The notes beneath the pieces are model-generated. The model was not told the origin of the DNA. It worked only from the letters and a program-made list of their open reading frames with translations, and ran no database searches. A program made the position numbers and the translations under genes. Below, one piece after another: positions 1 to 6,381 of a stretch of DNA of 6,562 bases; position 1 is the first letter of the stretch, and each line of letters opens with the position of its first letter. This DNA is from Odoribacteraceae bacterium (lineage in GTDB: Bacteria; Bacteroidota; Bacteroidia; Bacteroidales; Marinifilaceae): contig JAITJA010000009.1 of NCBI GenBank assembly GCA_031279175.1, positions 1 to 6,562 of the forward strand. The letters run 5' to 3'.

Positions 1-22
1 TCCGGAGTTCCGGACGAGCGTC

Positions 23-40
23 CCGTCCCGTTGGGGACGG
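23..40. repeat. GC-rich hairpin
   Basis: A 7-bp perfect stem, CCGTCCC (23-29) with GGGACGG (34-40), closes a 4-nt loop GTTG. No run of T follows on either strand, so it is not a clear intrinsic terminator. It could still mark the 3' end of a transcript entering from the left. The immediately preceding bases (1-14) contain the palindrome TCCGGA twice, 2 nt apart. Confidence 0.4.
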
Positions 41-84
41 CTTCTCGCGGGAGTGCGGCAACACGTCCAAAAAGGGGAAGAGCT

Positions 85-212
85 CTCCGCGCCACGCGAA
101 AGGGCGCTGCAAATCGCGGCGAGGTCTCGCGCCACGCGGAGAGGGCGCTGCAAATCGCGGCGATGTCTCGCGCCACGCTAAAGAGCGCGGCAAGGTTTCG
201 CGTGGCGCGGAG
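85..212. repeat. Imperfect ~40-bp tandem repeats closed by a 17-bp inverted repeat
   Basis: Three direct units begin at 89, 129 and 170, each with the core GCGCCACGC. Unit 1 is 40 bp. Unit 2 is 41 bp, nearly identical, with one inserted base. Unit 3 has lost about 10 internal bases. A fourth copy of the core is inverted (GCGTGGCGC at 200-208). The array ends are a perfect 17-bp inverted repeat: CTCCGCGCCACGCGAAA at 85-101 and its complement at 196-212. Each full unit can also form its own small hairpin (GCGCC with GGCGC, at 89-93/103-107 and 129-133/144-148). This resembles REP/BIME-like or MITE-like intergenic repeats. There is no transposase, and no target-site duplication was identified. 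Confidence 0.8.
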
Positions 213-232
213 CCCTTACCGGGAAATCCCCC

Positions 233-246
233 GCCGTCGCGACGGC
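233..246. repeat. 14-bp perfect palindrome
   Basis: GCCGTCGCGACGGC reads the same on both strands. It lies about 100 bp upstream of the promoter candidate. It could be a dimeric protein-binding site or a fragment of intergenic repeat DNA, but nothing else in the window supports either role. In GC-rich DNA a palindrome of this size is uncommon but can occur by chance. Confidence 0.35.
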
Positions 247-342
247 ATAATTCACCTGCCATGGAACGAGCGGGGCCCGCGAGAAGCGCGCCACCACCGG
301 GACGCGAGGCGCGTGTTGCCCGTGAAAAAGATACCGGCGCGT

Positions 343-372
343 TTTGATTTCCCGTATTTCTCCTTACCTTCG
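343..372 (+). promoter_or_regulatory. Candidate Bacteroidota-type promoter for the thi operon
   Basis: TTTG at 343-346 and TACCTTCG at 365-372 match the Bacteroidota housekeeping promoter (TTTG at -33, TAnnTTTG at -7), with one mismatch in the -7 box. The spacer is 18 nt, about one shorter than the usual 19-21. A start point a few bases after 372 would put the transcript start just ahead of the riboswitch P1 helix, which is where it is expected. The bases around it are AT-richer than the flanks. The elements are seen directly; the assignment to this sigma-factor class is inference. Confidence 0.45.
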
Positions 373-382
373 TCGCCGTTAT

Positions 383-511
383 ATCCAGTAAGGGGTGCCT
401 AAGGAGTAAACGGTAGCGTTCCTCCTGCCCGCTCGCCGTCCGGCGGGGGGTCAACACGACGGGCTGAGATTATACCCATGACCTGATCCGGGTAATGCCG
501 GCGGAGGGGGT
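383..511 (+). promoter_or_regulatory. TPP riboswitch (thi box) with enlarged P3
   Basis: The conserved TPP aptamer parts are present in order: GGGGTGC (392-398), CTGAGAT (464-470), ATACCC (472-477), ACCTGATCCGG (481-491), TAATGCCGGCGGAGG (493-507). Helices that can be drawn are P2 (GGGT 393-396 with ACCC 474-477), P4 (CCT 482-484 with AGG 505-507), P5 (CCGG 488-491 with CCGG 498-501) and a short P1 (ATCC 383-386 with GGGT 508-511, one G-U pair). The P3 region (399-463) is long and contains two extra hairpins: AGGAG/CTCCT (402-406/422-426) and CGCC/GGCG (434-437/442-445). It should bind TPP in the nascent mRNA and lower expression of the whole operon. No U-tract terminator follows, so control may act on translation of thiS or by another route. 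Confidence 0.95.
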
Positions 512-528
512 CGGGCAACGCGCCCGGC
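510..528 (+). promoter_or_regulatory. Leader hairpin next to the riboswitch, followed by an A-tract
   Basis: GTCGGGC (510-516) can pair with GCCCGGC (522-528) around a 5-nt loop AACGC, with one U-G pair. Eight A residues follow (529-536). Because the tract is A rather than U on the transcribed strand, this is not an intrinsic terminator for the operon. Its first two bases (510-511) are also the end of the proposed P1 3' strand, so hairpin and P1 may compete slightly. It may be part of the expression platform. Confidence 0.5.
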
Positions 529-560
529 AAAAAAAAGAGAAATGCAAGAGAAGAAACGCG

Positions 561-570
561 GGGTATACCC
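561..570 (+). promoter_or_regulatory. Leader palindrome complementary to aptamer P2 strand
   Basis: GGGTATACCC is a perfect 10-bp palindrome 24 nt before the thiS start codon. Its left part, GGGTATA (561-567), is exactly complementary to TATACCC (471-477) inside the aptamer, which holds the 3' strand of P2. It could form an alternative pairing that disrupts the TPP-binding fold. This is a proposal from complementarity alone. Confidence 0.35.
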
Positions 571-594
571 GTATATTAAGAAAAGTTGAAGCAC

Positions 595-795
595 ATGAGA
601 GTTTTTATTAACGACAAGGTCATCGACTGCGCGAGCGGCGTCTCGCTAAAACAAGTGCTCGAGGAAAACGGCGTCAACACGGATCATGCCGCCGTGGCCC
701 TCGATTTCGAGGTAATCCCCCGCGAGGCATGGGACAAGACCATGCCGCGGGAAGATAGTAGTATCATCATTATTAAAGCCGCGCAAGGCGGGTAA
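595..795 (+). CDS. thiS: ThiS, sulfur carrier protein for thiazole synthesis
   Basis: A 66-residue ubiquitin-like sulfur carrier. Its C-terminal Gly-Gly is normally adenylated by a ThiF-type enzyme and converted to a thiocarboxylate, which donates sulfur to ThiG. Visible here are the N-terminal beta strand MRVFINDK, the hydrophobic ubiquitin-fold pattern and the ending IIKAAQGG with the required diglycine. I chose ATG at 595. An in-frame TTG at 586 would add three residues, but 66 residues is the usual ThiS length and the ATG begins directly at the first strand. No Shine-Dalgarno sequence is seen; the preceding DNA is A-rich, as is usual in Bacteroidota. It is the first gene after the TPP riboswitch and thiC follows after 14 nt. 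No ThiF partner is encoded in the window. Confidence 0.95.
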   Translation: MRVFINDKVIDCASGVSLKQVLEENGVNTDHAAVALDFEVIPREAWDKTMPREDSSIIIIKAAQGG

Positions 796-809
796 AACAA
801 TCAAAGATC

Positions 810-2564
810 ATGGATAAAACATTCCACCTGTCCACGGGCCCGTTGCCCGGTTCCCGGAAAATACACGTCCCGGGAGAGTTGTTCGACTTGAAAGTCCCCA
901 TGCGGGAGATCATCCTCTCTCCAACGAGGGACGAGCGGGGGAAATGCAGGGAAAACGACCCCGTCGTCGCGTACGACACCTCCGGCCCGTACACCGACCC
1001 CGCGCACGAGGTAGACCTGAACAAGGGACTGCCCCGGGTACGCGAGGCGTGGATCGAGGAGCGCGGCGACACCGTCAAGCTCGACGGGCCCTCCTCGACG
1101 TACGCCCGGGAACGGCTCCTCGACCGGTCGCTCGACGCGCTCCGCTTCGAGCACGTCAACAAGAACCCGCGCGTGGCGCGTCCCGGCAAGCGCGTGACGC
1201 AGATGTATCACGCCCGGCAGGGAACGATCACGCCGGAAATGGAGTTCGTCGCCATCCGAGAGAACCAGCTGGCCGACCGGGTACGGGAACAATATAAACG
1301 AGAACGCGGCGAACGAGGGGCCGCGCGGCTGCCAGGACGGATCACGCCGGAGTTCGTGCGACAGGAGGTGGCCGCCGGGAGGGCGATTATCCCCGCCAAC
1401 GTGAACCACCCGGAGAGCGAACCGATGATCATCGGGCGGAATTTCCTCGTCAAGATCAACGCGAATATCGGGAACTCGCCCGTCGCGTCGTCGATCGCCG
1501 GGGAGGTCGAGAAAGCCGTGTGGGCCTTCCGGTGGGGAGCGGACACGATCATGGACCTTTCTACCGGGAAGAATATCCACGAGACGAGGGAGTGGATCAT
1601 ACGCAACTCGCCCGTGCCCGTGGGAACCGTGCCGCTCTACCAGGCGCTGGAAAAGGTGGGCGGGGACGTGAAACGGCTCTCCTGGGAGGTCTACCGCGAC
1701 ACGCTCGTCGAGCAGGCAGAACAGGGCGTCGACTATTTCACGATACACGCCGGGCTGCGGTGGCATCACGTGCCGCTGACCATCGAGCGATTGACGGGTA
1801 TCGTCTCGCGAGGCGGCGCGATCATGGCAAACTGGTGCGCGACGCACGACCGGGAGAATTTCCTGTACACGCGCTTCGAGGAGATCTGCGAGATCCTCGC
1901 GCGGTATGACGCGGGAATATCTCTGGGCGACGGCCTGCGACCCGGGTGCATCGCCGACGCCAACGACGAGGCGCAGCTGGCAGAGCTGAAGACACTCGGC
2001 AACCTGACGCGGGAGGCATGGAAACGAGACGTGCAGGTGCTCGTCGAGGGGCCCGGGCACGTGCCCATGCAGAAGGTGCGGGAGAACATGGAGCTGGAGC
2101 TGGAATGGTGCAACGAGGCCCCCTTCTACACGCTCGGGCCGCTCGTCACGGATATCGCGCCGGGATACGATCACGTCACCTCGGCCATCGGCGGGGCCAT
2201 GATCGCGTGGCACGGCACGTCGATGTTGTGCTACGTCACGCGGAAGGAACACCTCGGGCTGCCCGATCGCGACGACGTGAAGGAGGGGGTGATCACCTTT
2301 AAACTGGCCGCGCACGCCGCCGATCTCGCCAAGGGACACCCGGCCGCCTATTACAGGGACTGGGCCATGAGCAAGGCGCGGTACGAGTTCCGGTGGCAAG
2401 ATCAATTCCACCTCGCGCTCGACCCCGAACGGGCTATCCTCCTGCACGACGAGACGTTGCCCGGGGAAGAACATAAACGCGCGCGCTATTGCTCGATGTG
2501 CGGCGAGAATTTCTGCTCCATGCGGGCCAACGAAAAGTTGCGCGAAAAGCTGAACGCGAAATGA
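810..2564 (+). CDS. thiC: ThiC, phosphomethylpyrimidine synthase
   Basis: A 584-residue radical-SAM enzyme that rearranges aminoimidazole ribotide (AIR) into HMP phosphate, the pyrimidine half of thiamine. The family's unusual C-terminal cluster motif CX2CX4C is intact (Cys561, Cys564, Cys569, in CSMCGENFC) and binds the [4Fe-4S] cluster. Other family signatures are NSPVPVGTVPLYQALE, VEGPGHVPM with the conserved His417, and APGYDHVTSAIGGAMIAWHG. The protein is cytoplasmic. It is shorter than the E. coli form (about 630 residues), mostly at the N terminus, and appears complete. The start at 810 is 14 nt after thiS. The stop overlaps the next start as ATGA (2561-2564), suggesting translational coupling. 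A 557-residue antisense open frame covers almost the whole gene, but it is a by-product of GC-rich codon use. Confidence 0.97.
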   Translation: MDKTFHLSTGPLPGSRKIHVPGELFDLKVPMREIILSPTRDERGKCRENDPVVAYDTSGPYTDPAHEVDLNKGLPRVREAWIEERGDTVKLDGPSSTYARERLLDRSLDALRFEHVNKNPRVARPGKRVTQMYHARQGTITPEMEFVAIRENQLADRVREQYKRERGERGAARLPGRITPEFVRQEVAAGRAIIPANVNHPESEPMIIGRNFLVKINANIGNSPVASSIAGEVEKAVWAFRWGADTIMDLSTGKNIHETREWIIRNSPVPVGTVPLYQALEKVGGDVKRLSWEVYRDTLVEQAEQGVDYFTIHAGLRWHHVPLTIERLTGIVSRGGAIMANWCATHDRENFLYTRFEEICEILARYDAGISLGDGLRPGCIADANDEAQLAELKTLGNLTREAWKRDVQVLVEGPGHVPMQKVRENMELELEWCNEAPFYTLGPLVTDIAPGYDHVTSAIGGAMIAWHGTSMLCYVTRKEHLGLPDRDDVKEGVITFKLAAHAADLAKGHPAAYYRDWAMSKARYEFRWQDQFHLALDPERAILLHDETLPGEEHKRARYCSMCGENFCSMRANEKLREKLNAK

Positions 2565-4513
2565 TCATCGTCATCACCTCCCCGGGCCCGGTCGACGGGG
2601 AGGGCGCCGCCTGTAACGCCCTCTTCGAGCAGGGACTGCAAGTGCTCCACCTGCGGAAGCCCGGCGCCGCGCGGGAGGTGCTCGAGGCCTTCATCCGGGA
2701 GATACTCCCCGCGTACCGCCACCGGATCGTCGTGCACGATCACTTCGAACTCGTCGATCGGTTCGGGCTGAAGGGGGTACACGCGAACGCGCGCCGCGCC
2801 AGCGACAAGGAACTATCGCGGTTCGCGAACGTCAGCCTCTCGTGCCACTCGCTGGAGGAGGTCGAGGCTACCGCGTCGCTCCCCTGGCGCCCCTCCTACC
2901 TGTTCCTCGGCCCCCTCTTCGACAGCATCTCCAAGCCGGGATACGCGGCGGCACGGTTCGACGAGCAACGGTCGCGGGAGGTGCTCGCGCGCCACAGGGT
3001 GATCGCCCTGGGTGGCGTCACGGCAAGCAATCTCCCCCGGTGCCGCGCTACCGGTTTCGCCGGGGGCGCGTTGCTTGGCCACCTCTGGGAGCAACCCCGG
3101 GAGGTCGTCGACCGCTTCGCGCGCCTGCCACCACCACCAGTGCTCGCGATCGCTGGGCTTGACCCCACCTCCGGCGCCGGCCTCTCCTCGGATATCAAGA
3201 CGATCGAAAGCTGCAAGGCTCTGGGACTGGGAGCGTGTAGCGCCATCACTTTCCAGAACCAGCACGCGTACCGTGGCGCCGCGTGGAGCTCCCCCCGGGA
3301 GATCATCCGGCAGTGCGAGGTGTTGCTCGAGGAATTTACCCCCGCCGTCGTCAAGATCGGCCTGGTGGAAAGCCCCGCCGCGCTGCTCGAGATCACGACT
3401 TACCTCCGGGAAAGGCTGCCCGCCGCGCGGGTGATCTGGGACCCCATCCTGACGACAAGCTCCGGGCACTCGTTCCGCGAGCAGGTCGAGCACCTGGACG
3501 AGATCCTGGAGAAGATAGACCTCGTCACCCCTAACGCCAACGAGGCGCGGCAACTCTTCGGGGACGACCGGGAAGCATCCCTGCTGTCTACCTGCCGCGC
3601 GCGGAACGTCGCCATCCTCCGGAAAGGAGGGCACGACGACGGGGAACAAGTCACCGACTTGCTGCTACTCCCCGGCGGACAGGTGCACGCGTATAGCATC
3701 CCCCGCGCCCCCGGCGGGAAACACGGCACGGGATGTATCCTCTCCGCCTCTATCGCCGCGCTGCTCGCCAGGGGATACTCCCTGCCGGAAGCCTGCCAGG
3801 AGGGACAACGACACGTCGACCGCTTTATCCGCTCGAATCCCACGCCGCTGGGACGACACGACGTGCCGGCGCCGCGCTCCCTCTCCTCGATCCCCTTGCA
3901 GTATATCACGCATCCCCGCGACGGCGTCACGATGGCCGAGCAAGTAGAGGCCGCCTGCCAGGGAGGCGCGCGCTGGATACAGTTCCGCGCCAAGGCAGGA
4001 AGCGTCGAGGAAATCCTGCTCGAGGGCGCGGCCGTCCGGCAGGTATGTCGCGAACACGGCGCGCTCTTCATCGTCAACGACCGCGTGGAAGTTGCCCGCG
4101 CGCTGGACGCCGACGGGGTACACCTCGGCCAGGAAGATATGTCGCCCGCCAGGGCCCGCCGCCTCCTCGGGTGTCACAAGATCATCGGCGCTACATGCAA
4201 CACCATCACTGATGTCGCGGAGAGCGCCCGGCAAGGCGTCGACTATATCGGCCTCGGCCCCTTCGCCCACACCGGAACCAAGGAACGCCTGGCCCCCGTC
4301 CTCGGGCTCGACGGCTACCGGCGCGTCATCGCTGCCGCCCGCTCCGCCGGCGTCACTACCCCCGTCCACGCCATCGGTGGCATCCGCCTCGAGGACGTCG
4401 AACCACTCGCGCGAACGGGCGTCAACGGTATCGCCGTCTCCTCTCTCATCAATCACAGTACAAACCCACGCGCCATGACGCGACAAATCCTGGATAAACT
4501 ATGTTACAAATAG
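2561..4513 (+). CDS. TenI/ThiE-like - ThiD - ThiE three-domain fusion
   Basis: A 650-residue protein with three complete thiamine domains. Residues 1-188 are a ThiE/TenI-family barrel (LHLRKPG, VVHDHF, SLSCHSLEEVE, LFLGPLFDSISKPGY, ALGGVT). Residues 194-435 are ThiD, the HMP/HMP-P kinase (AIAGLDPTSGAG, WDPILTTSSGH, LVTPNANEA, and KHGTGC with Cys392 in the anion hole). Residues 443-648 are canonical thiamine-phosphate synthase ThiE (IQFRAK with Gln474/Arg476/Lys478, IVNDRVE, DGVHLGQEDM, GPFAHTGTKE with Lys574, AIGGI). The domains meet at a proline run (190-193) and a loop near residue 429. ThiD makes HMP-PP and ThiE joins it to thiazole phosphate, so the fusion covers two successive steps. The first domain lacks several ThiE substrate residues and may be a thiazole tautomerase or an inactive paralogue. 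The frame is open upstream to 2489 inside thiC, but ATG 2561 in the ATGA overlap fits the barrel's first strand. The 3' end overlaps thiG by 13 nt. Confidence 0.93.
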   Translation: MIIVITSPGPVDGEGAACNALFEQGLQVLHLRKPGAAREVLEAFIREILPAYRHRIVVHDHFELVDRFGLKGVHANARRASDKELSRFANVSLSCHSLEEVEATASLPWRPSYLFLGPLFDSISKPGYAAARFDEQRSREVLARHRVIALGGVTASNLPRCRATGFAGGALLGHLWEQPREVVDRFARLPPPPVLAIAGLDPTSGAGLSSDIKTIESCKALGLGACSAITFQNQHAYRGAAWSSPREIIRQCEVLLEEFTPAVVKIGLVESPAALLEITTYLRERLPAARVIWDPILTTSSGHSFREQVEHLDEILEKIDLVTPNANEARQLFGDDREASLLSTCRARNVAILRKGGHDDGEQVTDLLLLPGGQVHAYSIPRAPGGKHGTGCILSASIAALLARGYSLPEACQEGQRHVDRFIRSNPTPLGRHDVPAPRSLSSIPLQYITHPRDGVTMAEQVEAACQGGARWIQFRAKAGSVEEILLEGAAVRQVCREHGALFIVNDRVEVARALDADGVHLGQEDMSPARARRLLGCHKIIGATCNTITDVAESARQGVDYIGLGPFAHTGTKERLAPVLGLDGYRRVIAAARSAGVTTPVHAIGGIRLEDVEPLARTGVNGIAVSSLINHSTNPRAMTRQILDKLCYK

Positions 4514-5262
4514 CTGACAAGACACTCTCCTCCCGCCTCTTCCTCGGGACGGGCAAGTTCTCCTCCGGCCAACTGATGGAGGAAGCCATCATCGCCTCGG
4601 GCACGCGGCTGGTCACCGTCGCCCTGAAACGGGTAAACCCCGGTGACGACCGCGACGAGCTGCTCCCGCGACTACGCCCCGGGGAGGTATCGCTCATGCC
4701 CAACACCTCCGGCGCGCGCACCGCCAGGGAGGCCATCTTCGCCGCCCGTCTCGCGCGAGAAGCATTGCAAACCAACTGGATCAAGCTGGAAATACATCCC
4801 GACCCGCGTTACCTCCTCCCGGACCCCGTCGAGACCCTCGAGGCCACGAGCGCGCTGGCCAGGGAAGGCTTCATCGTCCTCCCCTACATCCAGGCCGACC
4901 CCGTGCTCTGCAAACGACTCGAGGAAGCCGGCGCCGCCACCGTCATGCCACTCGGCGCGCCCATCGGCACTAACCGGGGATTGCGAACGCGGGACATGCT
5001 CGAGATCATCATCGAGCAAAGTAACGTCCCCGTCATCATCGACGCGGGTATCGGCGCGCCATCACACGCCGCCGAGGCCCTCGAGATGGGAGCGGACGCG
5101 GTGCTCGTCAACACGGCCATTGCCGTCGCCGGCGATCCCGTCGCCATGGCCAGGGCCTTCAAGCTCGCCGTCGAGGCCGGGCGTATCGCCTTCGAGGCCA
5201 GGCTCGGCAAGCAAGAACGACACGCCGGGGCCTCCTCGCCGCTAACCAGCTTCCTGGATTAA
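4501..5262 (+). CDS. thiG: ThiG, thiazole synthase
   Basis: A 253-residue (beta/alpha)8-barrel enzyme that condenses 1-deoxy-D-xylulose 5-phosphate, dehydroglycine (from ThiH) and sulfur from ThiS thiocarboxylate into the thiazole phosphate. Visible features are LFLGTGKF near the N terminus, PNTSGARTAREA, TNWIKLEI with Lys95 as the expected Schiff-base lysine, PLGAPIGTNRGL, and DAGIGAPSHAAEALEMGADAV-type phosphate-binding residues followed by LVNTAIA. The length is normal for the family and nothing is missing. The start ATG lies inside the end of the upstream fusion gene in another frame (13-nt overlap), which supports coupled translation. thiH follows after 12 nt. ThiG and ThiH normally form a complex, and ThiS is encoded at the head of the same operon. 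Confidence 0.96.
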   Translation: MLQIADKTLSSRLFLGTGKFSSGQLMEEAIIASGTRLVTVALKRVNPGDDRDELLPRLRPGEVSLMPNTSGARTAREAIFAARLAREALQTNWIKLEIHPDPRYLLPDPVETLEATSALAREGFIVLPYIQADPVLCKRLEEAGAATVMPLGAPIGTNRGLRTRDMLEIIIEQSNVPVIIDAGIGAPSHAAEALEMGADAVLVNTAIAVAGDPVAMARAFKLAVEAGRIAFEARLGKQERHAGASSPLTSFLD

Positions 5263-5274
5263 ATCCCGCGCCAC

Positions 5275-6381
5275 ATGTTTCACGATATCGCACGACAATA
5301 CTCCTGGGAGGAGACCCGGAAACGCGTCGCCGGGCAGACCAGGAAAGATGTACTGGACGCCCTGTCAAGGTCGCGCCGGACACCGGACGATTTCCTCGCC
5401 CTCATCTCCCCCGCCGCCGCGCCACTACTCGAGGAGATGGCCAGAGAGGCCCGACGCCTGACCCTCGAACGCTTCGGGAAAACCATCCAGCTGTACATCC
5501 CCCTCTACCTCTCCAACCTCTGCGCGAACGCCTGCGTCTACTGCGGCTTCAACCGCGGGAACAAGTTCCGCCGCAAGACCCTCTCCCTCGAGGAAGTCGA
5601 GGCCGAGTGCGCCGTCATCTCCGCGTGGGGATTCAAACACCTGCTACTGGTCTCGGGAGAATCGCCCGTGAAGACGGACGCCACCTACTACGAGCGGGTC
5701 ATCCGCGCCATCCGCGACCAATTCTCGCACGTGGCCATCGAGGTGCAACCTCTCGAACAGGAGGAGTACGCGCTCCTCGCGAGAGCAGGCCTGGACTGCG
5801 TGTGCGTCTACCAGGAGACTTATAACGAGCAACGTTATCCCCTCTACCACCCTGCCGGGCGCAAGGCGGATTACCGCTATCGCCTCGCGACCCCAGACCG
5901 CGCCGGGATGGCCGGCATACAAAAAATAGGTATCGGGGCTCTACTCGGGCTGGAGGACTGGCGCGTGGATTCTTTCTTTACCGCGCTACACCTGAAGTAC
6001 CTGGAGAAGACTTACTGGCGCGGGAAGTATTCTATCTCGCTCCCCCGCCTGCGCCCGCACGCCGGGAGTTTCTCCCCGAACGATCCCATCAGCGACCGGG
6101 AGATGGTGCAACTGATCTGCGCTTACCGCCTGCTGGATCAAGAGGTCGAGATCTCTATCTCCACGCGAGAGAGCCGCGTTTTTCGCGATCACGTCATGTT
6201 GCTGGGGGCAACCTCCATGAGTGCCGGCTCGAGCACCGAACCCGGCGGGTACGTCACGCCCCGCGCCGGGCTGGAGCAATTCTCTATCAACGACGACCGC
6301 TCGCCTTCCGAGATGGTCGAGGCCATCCGCGCGATCGGCTACGAACCCGTCTGGAAGGACTGGGACTCCTGGATGTCATGA
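5275..6381 (+). CDS. thiH: ThiH, 2-iminoacetate (dehydroglycine) synthase
   Basis: A 368-residue radical-SAM tyrosine lyase that cleaves tyrosine to dehydroglycine and p-cresol, supplying the C2-N unit to ThiG. The cluster motif CX3CX2C is intact (Cys83, Cys87 and Cys90 in CANACVYCGF). The SAM-binding GE (LLLVSGES) follows near residue 128. Other family signatures are VYQETYNEQRY, ISLPRLRPHAGSF and the C-terminal GATSMSAGSSTEPGGY. The N-terminal YSWEE pattern and the length match Bacteroides-type ThiH. The start ATG is 12 nt after the thiG stop, with no Shine-Dalgarno sequence. Use of ThiH instead of the oxygen-dependent glycine oxidase ThiO fits an anaerobe. The stop TGA overlaps a possible downstream ATG as ATGA (6378-6381). 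Confidence 0.97.
   Translation: MFHDIARQYSWEETRKRVAGQTRKDVLDALSRSRRTPDDFLALISPAAAPLLEEMAREARRLTLERFGKTIQLYIPLYLSNLCANACVYCGFNRGNKFRRKTLSLEEVEAECAVISAWGFKHLLLVSGESPVKTDATYYERVIRAIRDQFSHVAIEVQPLEQEEYALLARAGLDCVCVYQETYNEQRYPLYHPAGRKADYRYRLATPDRAGMAGIQKIGIGALLGLEDWRVDSFFTALHLKYLEKTYWRGKYSISLPRLRPHAGSFSPNDPISDREMVQLICAYRLLDQEVEISISTRESRVFRDHVMLLGATSMSAGSSTEPGGYVTPRAGLEQFSINDDRSPSEMVEAIRAIGYEPVWKDWDSWMS

Larger units (their letters stand above)
1..382. other. Intergenic region upstream of the thi operon
   Basis: No convincing gene is seen here. One frame (frame 1 on the plus strand) stays open from the first base to about position 402, but its product is arginine/alanine-rich, is built from the repeat array, has only a TTG start, and runs through the promoter candidate into the riboswitch, so I treat it as non-coding. 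The region holds a GC hairpin (23-40), a repeat array (85-212), a 14-bp palindrome (233-246) and, at its right end, the operon promoter candidate. Whatever gene lies to the left is outside the window. Confidence 0.7.

Noticed and set aside
85..212. CRISPR array
   Set aside because: The units are contiguous and nearly identical throughout, with no unique spacers of regular length and no cas genes.
31..402. A 123-codon plus-strand open frame upstream of the operon
   Set aside because: It uses a TTG start, encodes repeat-derived Arg/Ala-rich sequence, and runs through the promoter candidate into the start of the riboswitch. No family features are visible.
510..536. Intrinsic terminator after the riboswitch
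   Set aside because: The stem is good but is followed by A residues, not U, on the transcribed strand.
801..2474. A 557-residue minus-strand open frame opposite thiC
   Set aside because: thiC is unmistakable on the plus strand. Long antisense frames are expected in GC-rich genes that avoid certain codons, and the antisense product shows no recognisable domain.
2489..2560. N-terminal extension of the fusion protein from an upstream in-frame start
   Set aside because: These 24 codons lie inside the conserved Cys-cluster end of thiC. ATG 2561 forms an ATGA overlap and begins at the first beta strand of the barrel.
3665..4486. A 273-residue minus-strand open frame opposite the ThiD-ThiE part of the fusion
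   Set aside because: It is antisense to clearly conserved ThiD and ThiE domains. The composition (Asp/Gly/Val-rich) is that of a shadow frame.
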